Shown in pieces: positions 24,563 to 34,950 of a stretch of DNA of 64,000 nucleotides; position 1 is the stretch's first letter; every line of letters starts with the position of its first letter. The stretch covers positions 48,543,169 through 48,607,168 of the forward strand of contig OX485806.1 in the NCBI GenBank assembly GCA_950295325.1, in the 5' to 3' direction. A program made the translations under genes and the position numbers. Below the pieces are notes generated by a model that was not told the DNA's origin, searched no databases, and saw nothing but the letters and a program-made list of their open reading frames with translations. The DNA comes from Polytrichum commune (Eukaryota; Streptophyta; Polytrichopsida; Polytrichales; Polytrichaceae).

Positions 24563-26679
24563 TCAAGGACTTGGACTACCATGTCTATCACTATCCTCGC
24601 CCTGATCGGCCTCTATGTCTAGGAAATCCAAAACTAGTTTGTTGAAAGGGCGGGTGCGAATAGGAGGTGGGGACGGTGCTTCCGCCAAAAGATTGGCAAG
24701 CCCAGCTGCATAGGAAGGGAGCTCGAACGTCGTCGAAGGCGTTGAAAACATGTCCGCAATAAGGACGCGAATCGGGCTCTCATTTTGAACTCTGAACATA
24801 CAGGACGAGAATAAAATTACATTAGCCCGTGCCAACAACTTCGAACCGAGAAGATAGAAATGAAAGAAAGCAAGTTTGAAGCCAATAACGAATTTACGCA
24901 CACAGCAAATCAAAATTGCGCTTTGCCATCTTCCGACGAGGAGGAGCAAAAACGAGCGTTGTTGAGGGGCCACATGCTGAGAGGTGTGTTCTTGGTCGGC
25001 CTCATGCATGGGGAGGAGGACGGACTTGTAGATGTCGATGTCCGACTCCAAAGCTACAATATGTCATTGAATGGAGCGGCATGCAATGACGGAACCTCCT
25101 AGTACAACTAAATGCGCAAAGGTGAGTATACGGAAATGAACGGAAAATTAAACAAAAAGAAACAAAAGAACTAAAAAAAATAAAATCAAAATGACAAACA
25201 AGGAGATGAAGAACATACTAACGCCACATTGGCAATCCATTATAATGTCATCCTTGTCCGTGAGGGCAGAGAAAATGATGGAAAAGAACTCGGGGCGTTT
25301 TTCACGAGCACCTCTCCAGGGCACCCCGTCTTCCCTCATCGACTGGTTCTTTGCATCAACGAAGTTGTTGACCCAACCATCTCTCTTAAGATTGTAACCA
25401 ATAACTTGGAACTCTAAGGTGCGGAAATTCAAGACAGAATCATTACGAACAAGCACCTTGATGAAGAACTTGTGAGTCTAAACAAAAAAATGAACGGTAG
25501 AATTAGGAATACATAAATGAAAAAAATAAGGCAAGAATGAAAATGGATGAAGCCGTAAACGAATTACCAAGTCAGAAGGATTAGTGGGCGATTGGAGATT
25601 GAGGTCATTCATGCCAAACCAATCTTCGGCAACGTAGTATTCCTCAGTGTGTGCCCAATCGTGAATTGATCTAGAGACCTCCGGATTAACGGCATGTGCG
25701 AAGACGAGGACGCCGTTGTCATGCAGGTTGGCACTTGCGAAGGCAAACAAAACCTCCAAGTAAGTGGAAGACCGCTTGTTCCACTAAGGAACATCCGAGG
25801 AAGAGGCCGAGATGCTAGGCACACGTAAGTTCTTAGGCATATCTGCAAAGAGTAGGTCAATGCATGTGTGAATCTTAGGCTTTGTGTTTGGACGAGTACA
25901 CCCTGCTCCAACCTGAGAAGCAAATAGGAAAACAAAATTAATGACAAAAAAACGAATGTTGAACTCTAAGGAATCAAAGGATAAAGCTAGAGATCGGCAT
26001 ACAAACATTGGTTATGAATTCTTGGATGTGGCGGTAGGCGGGAGGTTGAATCTTCGTCTTCATGAGATCCTCAATGAGTTATTCCATGTCCACATTCTCA
26101 ATCAATGAAAGGCTAGATGACCTATCCGAGGGAGTTGCCGATGTATCCGGTGCAACATCCTTCTTCTTGCGAGGCACCGATGGGATGGTTGCGCCGCTAT
26201 AGGAAGGAGCAGGTACCGGATCGGGGGCAGGGGCAGAAGGAGTGGCGGTTGGACTTCCAACCACGGTGGTGGTTGGAGCAACAGTGCGTTGAACGGAAGC
26301 CTTGGTGTAAGAACGAGTAGAAACTTGAGAAGATGCATGGGGGACAAGTTTCCTACCCTTACCCTTTGCGGACCCAACCTCTTTCACAATGGTGGGAGGA
26401 GGTGGGATCTCGTCTTCTTCCGGCTCCTCATCCAATTCAATTACCTCCGGGGCAGAAGAAACGAGGCTGCTGTAAAGTGGTTCCTCATATTCGAGTACGA
26501 ATCCACGAGAACAGTCTAAGTACCAACCACCTGCGACCAAGTGTGCGCGTGGGAATTTGGTAATCTGCATGAGAGTGTACACACAATGACTGTACCTCGT
26601 ATCGAGCCAATCTTCAAGGAATGAAGGCAAAGACGAACGAGGAAAAACATTCTTGAAGACAAGCTTACGGTGAATGTAC
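24563..26679 (-). pseudogene. DNA-methyltransferase-like protein, five 3' exons, with in-frame stops
   Basis: Spliced minus-strand exons: 26679-26007, 25912-25568, 25477-25219, 25100 to about 24915, and 24791-24563, joined at GT-AG sites with compatible phases. Order: an unknown N-terminal domain ('HLVAGGWYLDCSRGFVLEYE'); an acidic then Pro/Thr-rich linker; 'DLLFADMPKN' (position of motif IV, DPPY-like); 'SANLHDNGVLVFAHAV'; 'GWVNNFVDAKNQ'; 'REDGVPWRGAREK'; 'ALTDKDDIIMDCQCG' joining 'GSVIACRS' (position of motif I); then 'HIVALESD'. Motif IV before motif I is the order of beta-class N4/N6 amino-methyltransferases. Both motifs are degenerate (MPK in place of PPY), and TAA at 26079, TAG at 25784 and TGA in 'SIQ*HIV' break the frame. 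It is dead, possibly a remnant of element-encoded DNA modification. Confidence 0.55.
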
Positions 26680-26719
26680 CTGCAAATTGAAGAACATGAG
26701 AAAACGGTAATGGAATGGA

Positions 26720-27660
26720 TGTCGCGCACCTCTCCATGAGGAGTGCCCGCAACACCATGGGCACAAGGGGGACCCCGGAGTGACACCCGGGACTTGTGAC
26801 GCCATTGGTGAGAGGGACCAAGTGATCCTAAGGTGGGTGAGGGCCCCGGGCGTTTAGAACGCCTCCCACCCACAAAGACTAGGAGTCATGAGGGTAAAGC
26901 CATAAGCTATGAGTAGCTTATGGCGTCCCGATTCTAGAATGCTAAAGAACACCTCAATCTGAGGTGTGAGCTAGGAGATATGGCACTTTGAGTGGGATGC
27001 TGTCCCGGGACAGCGCCCTGGAACAGCAGGGGCCTGGGAGTGGCTCCCGGGACTGCAAAGGTTTAAACAGGCATAACTTCCTCAATACTTGCCCGAATAG
27101 GGCAAGTGAGGTGTCCATAGGGATCTACGTGAAATGTAGATGACGATAGAGTGGTTGGTTGTTAGATTCAGAGACCGCACGTGGAAGTTATGAAGGTCTG
27201 AAGCTGCAGGGAGGCTTCTAGACCCAGCGGCTAAGGGAAAATGTCTACTTGGCCCCAACTCTTGGTAGAGAGACAAAAGGGATGTTGACGGTGGGGGAGG
27301 GGCCCCGCCAAAAGTCCTAGAGGCTTATATGGGTGAGGCGGCTTTGCCGACCGACCCCCCCCGGAGCATACTTGGCAATGTGCTCCGGGTGGTTGTAGTG
27401 TTGTCCTAGCAACACTATGACCAAGTAGGGAGTGGACTTCCATGGATGGAAGTCCACCTTAGCGATGGGTTACCTACTAAGGGGAAAGAGTCCCGAATGC
27501 ATGTGTAGGAGGGTTTGGTGACCAAATATGGGATTGAAGGTCCGCGGTTTTGGGAGCTAACCATGCATGTGCGTGGGATGTGCAGGTTAGCGCTCGGGAC
27601 ACTTGCTAGAGTTGGGAAGCGATTGAGCTAAGTGGAGAAAAACTAGCAAGGGTCGCGACA
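26720..27660 (+). repeat. 5' LTR of the chromovirus
   Basis: 941 bp, TGTCGCG...CGCGACA. Related LTRs of 955-987 bp occur at 44029, 46973, 48179 (reverse) and 49379. A conserved 'gaggcttatatgggtgagg' near 27320-27340 is a candidate TATA region. Long reverse-strand frames in the LTR recur in every copy but show no protein-like character. Confidence 0.95.
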
Positions 27661-27662
27661 CG

Positions 27663-27674
27663 TGGTATCAGAGC
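27663..27674 (+). promoter_or_regulatory. Primer-binding site for initiator tRNA-Met
   Basis: TGGTATCAGAGC begins two bases after the 5' LTR. It is complementary to the 3' end of plant initiator methionine tRNA, the usual primer of chromoviruses. Confidence 0.9.
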
Positions 27675-27710
27675 AGGGTTTCGTCTTTGAGCTAGCACTT
27701 TGAAGGAGAG

Positions 27711-29939
27711 ATGGCTACCAAACGTGCGGGTAACGATGGTGAGGCGGGGACTTCTAAAAAGTTGCGACGCTCAAAACGGAACAAAGATCATGTTGAAGAG
27801 GATGTTGACCCCGCCATTGAGTCTATTAACAATGGTGGGGATGATGGTGCAACCGGTGAGGAAGTGGAAGAGTCCCTAGAAAGGGGTCCCGAAAACCTCG
27901 AAGAAAATTCGGGGGCTAGACTTCCAAATGCGCCCGAAAGCTTGGAAGGTGGTGATGTTGGATTAAAATTCCAACTCAAAATGCTTGAGTTCATGGACTC
28001 CGTGAATCAAGAGCTCAAGCGTGTCAAGGACGAGAGAGCTCGCCAAGACAAAATGATCGAGCTCCTTATGATGCAAGGGGCTAGGCCTTCTTCTTCAACA
28101 AAGAAGTTGGCCAAGGTAAATATGCCAAGTACCATTTCGGGGCTTGGTAAGGCAAGAAAGGTCAAAGAATTTTTATTGGAAATGGACAACTACTACGATG
28201 TCCAAAGGCCCGATGAAGACGACAAGGTCTCCATAGCGGTGACCTTTTTGAAAGACCATGCGCTCCAATGGTGGACGAGCAAAAAAGAACAAGAGCCCGA
28301 GTTGGTGGCAAACTTGACTTGGGTCGGCTTCAAGGAATTGCTTGTTGATAGGTTCACGCCGGAGTACCAAGAATTGCGGGAGGGAATGAACTTGGTGCAA
28401 ATGAGGCACACGGGGTCCCTTAAGGCCTATGTGCGCGATTTTAACGCCCAAATGAATGCTACACCTAAGATGGATGAATTTGCCAAGAGATGCATTTTCT
28501 TAGGTGGCTTACAAAAGTGGGTGGTAGACGCCTTGTTCAAGTTTCCAAAGCTTCCCGAGGACGTGGCGGGGATCATTAAGATTGCGGAGAGAATTGAAGC
28601 CGACGGCCCCGAAAGAAAGTCAAGCGGCCCCGCACAACAAAGCGGCTCGAGTCGAAATATGTCTCGAGGCAAAGAGCGCAAGAAATTTGGGCCATCCAAC
28701 CATTTCAAAGGACAACCCGACGGGACAAATTCCACCAAGGGTGGCTACCAAGGAGGAAAACCACCCAATGTAGGAATTAAAGGAGGCGACATGAAGGACA
28801 AGCGGTGCCACAAATGTGGCAAACTTGGTCATTTTCAAGCGGCGTGCCCCGACAACAAGGTGAGTGTCAAGACAAATCGTGGTTGTACCGCCGACCAAAT
28901 GCTAGAAGGTGGCTTTGTGGCCAAGGCTAGTAGCCTTAAGCCAAGGCCAAGTCTTTTGTTCCTTGAAGCCGAAATCAATGGTCGGAATGTCTCATGCTTG
29001 GTTGATACAGGGGCAACGCACTCCTTCATGAGCCCGAAACTTGCGAAGGAATTGGGCTTGCCAACGGGTAGAGCGGGCAAGCCCATTAACGTGCGGTTCG
29101 CAAAGGGCGAGCCGCATGAGACGAAGGAGGTAGCGTTGAACGTGAACTTAAAGTGTGGGACGTTGGAGTTTAAGGAGAATTTCACACTTTGTGAAATGGA
29201 TGAGGTGGACCTCATTTTGGGGGACACCTTCTTCGAGACTCACACGGTGGATGTGAGGCGCAAGCCGGTGCGGCTTGTAGTTTGTCGTAATGGCAAGGAA
29301 ATGACTTTAAAGTTGACGAGGACTCCTATGGCGGGAGGAGGCAAGTTGAATTTGGTCTCGATAGACCGAATGTCCAAAGTACAAATGGTTGTGGTGGTCC
29401 GAATGGAGCAACACCAAAGAAATCACGAGGAGGCTAAAACCGATGGGCCTCCTCCAAAGCACATTCGCGATGTATTAGGGAGGTACAAGGATGTACTCAC
29501 CGACGAGTTGCCCCAAGAGTTACCGCCAACGAGAGAAGTCGATCACAAGATCGAGGTGATCCCGGGGTCCGAGCCACCGTCCAAGGCACCTTATCGATTG
29601 AACCAAAAAGAGTTGCTAGAATTGAAGAAACAACTCAATGACTTGCTATCAAGAGGTTACATTAGGCCGAGTAAATCACCATATGGGGCCCCGGTGCTCT
29701 TTGTGGATAAAAAAGATGGCAAGCTACGCATGTGCATCGATTATAGGGCCTTGAATAAGGTGACTATCAAAAACAACTACCCGCTACCTCGGATTGATGA
29801 TCTTTTCGACCGATTGGCGGGAGCTAAGTATTTTAGTCGTATTGACTTAAAATCCGGGTATTATCAAATTCGAATCGCGAATGAAGATGTTGAAAAGACG
29901 GCGTGCCGCACAAGGTATGGGTCTTATGAGTTTTGGTGA
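27711..29939 (+). CDS. Gag, protease and N-terminal part of reverse transcriptase
   Basis: Starts at the ATG after the primer-binding site. Residues about 1-120 are acidic and charged with a coiled coil. About 145-290 is a retrotransposon Gag domain ('HALQWWTSK', '[17 protein letters not shown]'). A CX2CX4HX4C zinc knuckle lies near 365 ('[14 protein letters not shown]'). The aspartic protease active site '[10 protein letters not shown]' is near 432. Reverse transcriptase begins near 620 ('[11 protein letters not shown]', '[15 protein letters not shown]'). The frame ends at TGA 29937-29939, directly after 'RYGSYEF' and before the conserved 'VMPFG' motif, which continues in the -1 frame. The stop follows a run of four T. 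A one-base loss from five T, or a -1 slip, would explain it. Confidence 0.9.
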   Translation: MATKRAGNDGEAGTSKKLRRSKRNKDHVEEDVDPAIESINNGGDDGATGEEVEESLERGPENLEENSGARLPNAPESLEGGDVGLKFQLKMLEFMDSVNQELKRVKDERARQDKMIELLMMQGARPSSSTKKLAKVNMPSTISGLGKARKVKEFLLEMDNYYDVQRPDEDDKVSIAVTFLKDHALQWWTSKKEQEPELVANLTWVGFKELLVDRFTPEYQELREGMNLVQMRHTGSLKAYVRDFNAQMNATPKMDEFAKRCIFLGGLQKWVVDALFKFPKLPEDVAGIIKIAERIEADGPERKSSGPAQQSGSSRNMSRGKERKKFGPSNHFKGQPDGTNSTKGGYQGGKPPNVGIKGGDMKDKRCHKCGKLGHFQAACPDNKVSVKTNRGCTADQMLEGGFVAKASSLKPRPSLLFLEAEINGRNVSCLVDTGATHSFMSPKLAKELGLPTGRAGKPINVRFAKGEPHETKEVALNVNLKCGTLEFKENFTLCEMDEVDLILGDTFFETHTVDVRRKPVRLVVCRNGKEMTLKLTRTPMAGGGKLNLVSIDRMSKVQMVVVVRMEQHQRNHEEAKTDGPPPKHIRDVLGRYKDVLTDELPQELPPTREVDHKIEVIPGSEPPSKAPYRLNQKELLELKKQLNDLLSRGYIRPSKSPYGAPVLFVDKKDGKLRMCIDYRALNKVTIKNNYPLPRIDDLFDRLAGAKYFSRIDLKSGYYQIRIANEDVEKTACRTRYGSYEFW

Positions 29940-32350
29940 TGCCTTTCGGGTTGTGTAATGCGCCCTCGACATTCACAACCCTTATGAATACCATCTTTCG
30001 AGAGGAAACCGACGATTTCGTAATAATCTATATCGACGACATCTTGGTGTATTCCAAGACGGTGGAGGAGCATGCACGGCACCTTGAGGTGGTGCTTCGA
30101 AAACTAAGGGACAACAAGTTGTATGCTAACGGGGAGAAGAGCGATTTTGCTCAAAATGAAATTGAGTTCTTAGGCCATGTGGTGACCAAGGATGGAATTA
30201 AGCCGGACATGAAAAAGGTAAAGGCGATTCAAGAATGGAAGCGGCCATCGACTCAAAAAGGGCTTAGGTCGTTCCTTGGCCTAGCCAATTACTACCGCCG
30301 CTTCATTCGAGATTTTTCTAAGGTTGCTAGGCCTTTGTCCGACTTGTTGAAGAAAGGGGTATTCCAAGAATGGGACGAACCTTGTCACCAAGCTTTTTGG
30401 GAGCTCAAGAGCAAATTGTCTTCGCCGCCCGTACTAAAGTTCCCGGAGTTTGACAAGCCTTTTGAGGTGCATACGGATGCGAGCGATTTTGCAATTGGCG
30501 GAGTGTTGATGCAAGATGGACGGCCCATTGCTTATGAGAGCAAGAAACTCGATGGTTGTCAAAGACGATGGCCAACTCATGAAAAGGAGCTCTTCGCCGT
30601 AGTACATTGCTTGAAGACGTGGCAACATTATTTGGGGTTGCACAAGACCAAGGTGTACACGGACAACGTGTCGTTGAAGTATTTCGAGACACAAACGCAA
30701 GTGAGCGCCAAGCAATTGCGGTGGCACGATACCTTGGCGCTTATGAACGTGGAGTTGATCCACAAACCGGGCCGTGATAATGTGGTGCCGGACGCGTTAA
30801 GTAGACGTGAAGAGTTCCAAGAAATGGGCACAAGTCAAAGCTTGTGGCTAATGTACAAAGGTGAATGTGACTTGCATCGTAAGTTAAGGGAGGGGTACGT
30901 CAACGATCCCGAAGCACAAGTGTTTCTAGGCGAGCTTCGCAAAGGCAAGGCGCTTAAGGAGATCAAGTTGGTGGACGGATTGCTCAAGTATAAGCAAAGT
31001 CGGGTGTATGTGCCACAAGGCAAGTTGAGGCTATTGGTTTTGGAGGAGGAACATGATAGTCCCATCGCCGGCCATAGAGGAGAAAAAGCCACCATAGCGG
31101 CGGTGTCAAGGAGGTATTATTGGCCATGCATGAAAGAAGAAATCGCCCACTTTGTGAAGACTTGTGTCAAATGCCAATTAAACCGAGCCTCTTATCAAAA
31201 GCAAGCCGGCTTATTGCAACCGTTGCCTATCCCGCCGGGGCCATGGCATAGTGTGTCCATGGACTTCATCACGAGTTTGCCGGAGTCACGAGGCTACGAT
31301 GCCATCTTGGTGATGGTGGACCGGTTTAGTAAGTTGGCGCATATGGTGCCAACCGTGGGAACGGCAACCGCTTTGGAGACCGCAAAGCTCTTTCTCAATG
31401 CATGGTGGAGGCATCACGGGTTGCCGAGAGTGATTGTATCCGATCGAGATCCGAAGTTCACAAGCGCATTTTGGAGGCATTTCTTTAGGAAGGTTGGAAC
31501 AAAACTAACCTTTAGCACGGCCTTCCATCCCCAAACGGATGGCCAAACCGAGCGTGTGAATGGAGTCTTGAACCAATACTTGAGGAACTTTGTGAGTGCG
31601 GACCAACGAGATTGGGCGGACTATGTGGGTTTAGCGGAGTTTAGTTATAATGCGGCCACGCACTCGGCGACCAAGCAATCGCCATTCAAGGTGGCTTATG
31701 GAGTGGATCCGCTCCAACCCGCCGACCTAGCTCTCGAGGGGGCACATTCAACACTAGAGTTCAACCAAGATGGTGAGGACTTAGCCAAAAAGCGTGAACA
31801 AGTTTTGGAGAAGACCAAGTTGTTGTTGGAGAAAGCCCAAAAACGCTATGAAAAACAAGTCAATGCCGGAAGACGCGAAGTGGAGTATGAGGTGGGCCAA
31901 AAGGTGTTGTTGAATGTGAAAAACTTCACAATGCCCGAAGGCCTCACTCCAAAGTTCATGTCAAAATTTGCGGGTCCGTTTCCGATTGTTGAACGAGTTT
32001 TCAAAGATGTTTATAAGTTGGAGTTGCCGCCCGAGATCAAAGTGCATCCGACATTCCATGTCTCACTATTAAAGCCGTTCAAGGAAGACACCTTATGGCC
32101 TAATCGTAAGCAAGTGATTAGGCCACCTCCCGACCTTGTAGGAGATCATTTGGAGTACGAGGTAGAAGGCATCCTCAAGTGTAGGAACCACAAGCGAAAA
32201 GGAAAGGAGTATTTGGTGAAGTGGCGGGGGTTTCATGAGAAAGAAGCCACTTGGGTAGCGGCAAGGGACATGGTGAATGCCAAGGAGATAGTGAAGCGCT
32301 TTGAAGAAACTAGGGCTAGAGGGTCCAACAAAAGGAAACGTAGGCATTGA
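29933..32350 (+). CDS. Pol, C-terminal part: reverse transcriptase, RNase H, integrase, chromodomain
   Basis: This is the -1 frame continuation, starting inside reverse transcriptase; the TTG at 29933 is not a true start. Domains: '[13 protein letters not shown]', catalytic YIDD at residues 33-36, RNase H ('[16 protein letters not shown]' near 178, 'YTDN' near 243), the integrase HHCC finger ('[11 protein letters not shown]' ... 'CVKCQ'), and a DDE triad with D near 443 ('SMDFITSLP'), D near 503 ('VSDRDPKF') and E 36 residues on ('GQTERVNG'), which is D-35-E. The GPF-type motif region ('[12 protein letters not shown]') follows, then a chromodomain from about 742 ('EYLVKWRGF', 'ATWVAARDM') and a basic tail. 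Chromodomains in this family steer insertion to marked chromatin. All catalytic residues are present. Confidence 0.92.
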   Translation: MVMPFGLCNAPSTFTTLMNTIFREETDDFVIIYIDDILVYSKTVEEHARHLEVVLRKLRDNKLYANGEKSDFAQNEIEFLGHVVTKDGIKPDMKKVKAIQEWKRPSTQKGLRSFLGLANYYRRFIRDFSKVARPLSDLLKKGVFQEWDEPCHQAFWELKSKLSSPPVLKFPEFDKPFEVHTDASDFAIGGVLMQDGRPIAYESKKLDGCQRRWPTHEKELFAVVHCLKTWQHYLGLHKTKVYTDNVSLKYFETQTQVSAKQLRWHDTLALMNVELIHKPGRDNVVPDALSRREEFQEMGTSQSLWLMYKGECDLHRKLREGYVNDPEAQVFLGELRKGKALKEIKLVDGLLKYKQSRVYVPQGKLRLLVLEEEHDSPIAGHRGEKATIAAVSRRYYWPCMKEEIAHFVKTCVKCQLNRASYQKQAGLLQPLPIPPGPWHSVSMDFITSLPESRGYDAILVMVDRFSKLAHMVPTVGTATALETAKLFLNAWWRHHGLPRVIVSDRDPKFTSAFWRHFFRKVGTKLTFSTAFHPQTDGQTERVNGVLNQYLRNFVSADQRDWADYVGLAEFSYNAATHSATKQSPFKVAYGVDPLQPADLALEGAHSTLEFNQDGEDLAKKREQVLEKTKLLLEKAQKRYEKQVNAGRREVEYEVGQKVLLNVKNFTMPEGLTPKFMSKFAGPFPIVERVFKDVYKLELPPEIKVHPTFHVSLLKPFKEDTLWPNRKQVIRPPPDLVGDHLEYEVEGILKCRNHKRKGKEYLVKWRGFHEKEATWVAARDMVNAKEIVKRFEETRARGSNKRKRRH

Positions 32351-32367
32351 TGAGGACATCAATCTCC

Positions 32368-33146
32368 TTTAGTGGGGGAGAGATGTTAGTAGCACCCTTA
32401 ACTTGGAGGCAATGTCCTCCACATTATGTACTTGTTCATTTTCGCTTAAGGCAATAAAGTTCAACTTTAGTGGTGCAAAGAGAAAAGTATAAGATGAGGT
32501 CCTAGTCTTGTACTTGTGCTTGGTTAGTGGAAGAGGGAGGAATATATATGCTAAACTAGGTTGGGTAGGCCGAGTAATGGGGACCATGGCTTAGAGGGGT
32601 CTTGGATAAAACCAAAAACCTCTTAGCCATGGTCTTGTCCGGGCGGGGGCAAGGTGATGGCGCGTGCTCATAAAAGTGCAACCCACGAGCCAATGCGAGT
32701 TGGCGCATGGGCGTCATGAACCCATGTCTCGAAAGAGCAAAGTGGGAGCCAAGTCGGGCGGGACTTGGCATCACCCCCGTGCGATCGAGACGTGGCTTAA
32801 CAAAGGATTGCCATCTCGGAGTGGCAACCGAGGCAACTTAGTAGAAGCGTTGAGGTCCAACCTAGTTGTGTCAAAATGATAGAGTTAGGCTAGTGGAGCC
32901 TAACTTGGGTGGCCCCAAAGGAAGGGTCACCCAAGTAAGTCTCAAAGTAGGTGAGTCTAGTGTAGTTTAGGTCCTCGGACAAGATGTCCGGGGTTTTCCT
33001 AAACGGACCACCTAGGATCGACACCTTTGAGACTTTGCCAAATTTGAAGATGCATTGTGGGGGTAGCGCCCTAAAGAAAACACAATGCCACACCAAGAGA
33101 GGATGGCAACTTGAGAATTGGTGTGCCCGACTATAAGTATAGTCGA
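32368..33146 (+). other. Extra non-coding segment between two polypurine-tract-like motifs
   Basis: After the pol stop, 'tttagtgggggagag' at 32368-32382 looks like a polypurine tract and is followed by TGTTAG, an LTR-like start. About 800 bp later, 'ttggtgggggtgag' (33165-33178) directly precedes the real 3' LTR. The text before both tracts is similar ('gatgaggacatcaatctcc' and 'gatgagggcatcgactcc'). The segment has no credible ORF. It may be the remnant of an older LTR or a duplicated 3' end. Confidence 0.5.
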
Positions 33147-33164
33147 TGAGGGCATCGACTCCAT

Positions 33165-33178
33165 TTGGTGGGGGTGAG
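33165..33178 (+). promoter_or_regulatory. Polypurine tract of the chromovirus
   Basis: TTGGTGGGGGTGAG abuts the 3' LTR, where plus-strand DNA synthesis is primed in LTR elements. Confidence 0.75.
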
Positions 33179-34119
33179 TGTCGCGCACCTCTCCATGAGG
33201 AGTGCCCGCAACACCATGGGCACAAGGGGGACCCCGGAGTGACACCCGGGACTTGTGACGCCATTGGTGAGAGGGACCAAGTGATCCTAAGGTGGGTGAG
33301 GGCCCCGGGCGTTTAGAACGCCTCCCACCCACAAAGACTAGGAGTCATGAGGGTAAAGCCATAAGCTATGAGTAGCTTATGGCGTCCCGATTCTAGAATG
33401 CTAAAGAACACCTCAATCTGAGGTGTGAGCTAGGAGATATGGCACTTTGAGTGGGATGCTGTCCCGGGACAGCGCCCTGGAACAGCAGGGGCCTGGGAGT
33501 GGCTCCCGGGACTGCAAAGGTTTAAACAGGCATAACTTCCTCAATACTTGCCCGAATAGGGCAAGTGAGGTGTCCATAGGGATCTACGTGAAATGTAGAT
33601 GACGATAGAGTGGTTGGTTGTTAGATTCAGAGACCGCACGTGGAAGTTATGAAGGTCTGAAGCTGCAGGGAGGCTTCTAGACCCAGCGGCTAAGGGAAAA
33701 TGTCTACTTGGCCCCAACTCTTGGTAGAGAGACAAAAGGGATGTTGACGGTGGGGGAGGGGCCCCGCCAAAAGTCCTAGAGGCTTATATGGGTGAGGCGG
33801 CTTTGCCGACCGACCCCCCCCGGAGCATACTTGGCAATGTGCTCCGGGTGGTTGTAGTGTTGTCCTAGCAACACTATGACCAAGTAGGGAGTGGACTTCC
33901 ATGGATGGAAGTCCACCTTAGCGATGGGTTACCTACTAAGGGGAAAGAGTCCCGAATGCATGTGTAGGAGGGTTTGGTGACCAAATATGGGATTGAAGGT
34001 CCGCGGTTTTGGGAGCTAACCATGCATGTGCGTGGGATGTGCAGGTTAGCGCTCGGGACACTTGCTAGAGTTGGGAAGCGATTGAGCTAAGTGGAGAAAA
34101 ACTAGCAAGGGTCGCGACA
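33179..34119 (+). repeat. 3' LTR of the chromovirus
   Basis: 941 bp, with no difference from the 5' LTR seen by eye. It is followed by the target duplication ATGGA. Confidence 0.95.
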
Positions 34120-34177
34120 ATGGAAAAGGGGAAACAAAATGAGTATATGAAGAGCAAAAAGAAAAAAAAAACATTAC

Positions 34178-34419
34178 CGATAAGCAACGCGTTTGATAGC
34201 TATGGGGCCTTCTTGAAATTCCATGAAGTTAAGACCTTTGGTAAACTTGAACTCTCCCTTCTCGTCAAAATAGACACGAAAAACCTTGTCCCACAGAACT
34301 AGCCTCCATTGCTCGACGTAATGAGCAGGCTACATGACGTCCTCCGCAGAAGCCCAGTCCACGTCAATCGAGCATTCATTTTCGAAGGAGGCGATCTCAG
34401 CCTCAACCCCCTTCTCCAA
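34178..34419 (-). pseudogene. Upstream exon of the methyltransferase-like gene
   Basis: Acceptor CTCCTTTTAG ends at 34420 and donor GTAATG lies at 34172-34177. The 80 codons include 'VEAEIASFENECSIDVDWAS', an in-frame TAG at 34330-34332, and 'GEFKFTKGLNFMEFQEG'. The exon ends in phase 2 and joins the 26679 exon to give '...VAYR' then 'YIHRKLVFKN'. The chromovirus fills the intron between them. No upstream exon is seen; the 125-bp satellite begins about 85 bp away. The N-terminal domain is not recognised. Confidence 0.5.
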
Positions 34420-34504
34420 CTAAAAGGAGACAAACATAAAGTTAGAAATGACAAAGAACAAAAACAAAAACAAAACAAAACAATGATGGATTGGAGTACA
34501 TAAA

Positions 34505-34950
34505 CCTACTAAGGCCACCCTCTCGGAGCCGAGAGGGTGCTTAATCTAATGAACTTCCACCCCCCCCCGACCGAAAAATCCAAAAATCAAACATTTGAGA
34601 CTATCCTACCACATTTTGGATACACCTGAACATAAAAAGGCCACCCTCTCGGAGCCGAGAGGGTGCTTGGATTAATGATCTCCCACCCCCCCCCCGACTG
34701 AAAAATCCAAAAATCAATCATTTGAGACTATCTTACCACATTCTGGATACACATAAACATAATAAGGCCACCCTCTCGGAGCCGATAGGGTACTTGGATT
34801 AATGAAGTCCCCCCCCCCCGAATGAAAAATCCAAAAATCAAACATTTCAGACTATCTTACCACATTCTGGATACACCTAAACATACTAAGGCCACCCTCT
34901 CGGAGCCGAGAAGGTGCTTGGATTAATGAACTCCCACCCCCCCCTGTAGT
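34505..34950. repeat. 125-bp satellite, block 1 (about four copies)
   Basis: Units start 'aaggccaccctctcggagcc' then 'gagagggtgcttgg', continue 'attaatgaact', a run of C, 'gaaaaatccaaaaatcaaac' and 'ttggatacacctaaacat'. Palindrome starts are 124-127 bp apart (34513, 34639, 34766, 34890). The same satellite occurs at 43.26-44.03 and 50.35-51.73 kb. Confidence 0.9.

Larger units (their letters stand above)
26720..34119 (+). mobile_element. Young, nearly intact Ty3 chromovirus retrotransposon
   Basis: 7.4 kb with two 941-bp LTRs that look identical, a 5-bp target duplication ATGGA (26715-26719 and 34120-34124), a primer-binding site for initiator tRNA-Met, a polypurine tract, and gag-pol with a C-terminal chromodomain. 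LTRs begin TGTCGCG and end CGCGACA. It sits in an intron of the minus-strand methyltransferase-like gene, between exons 34178-34419 and 26007-26679. The only defect seen in the coding region is one frame change inside reverse transcriptase. The matching LTRs imply a very recent insertion. Confidence 0.95.

Noticed and set aside
26079-26873. Long minus-strand frame continuing from the methyltransferase exon into the LTR
   Set aside because: The part beyond 26679 is intron and then retrotransposon LTR. The acceptor at 26680 marks the real exon start.
33012-33332. Reverse-strand ORF conserved in all LTR copies
   Set aside because: It recurs because the LTRs are homologous. It is a reverse reading of LTR regulatory DNA with no domain, and its ends differ between copies.
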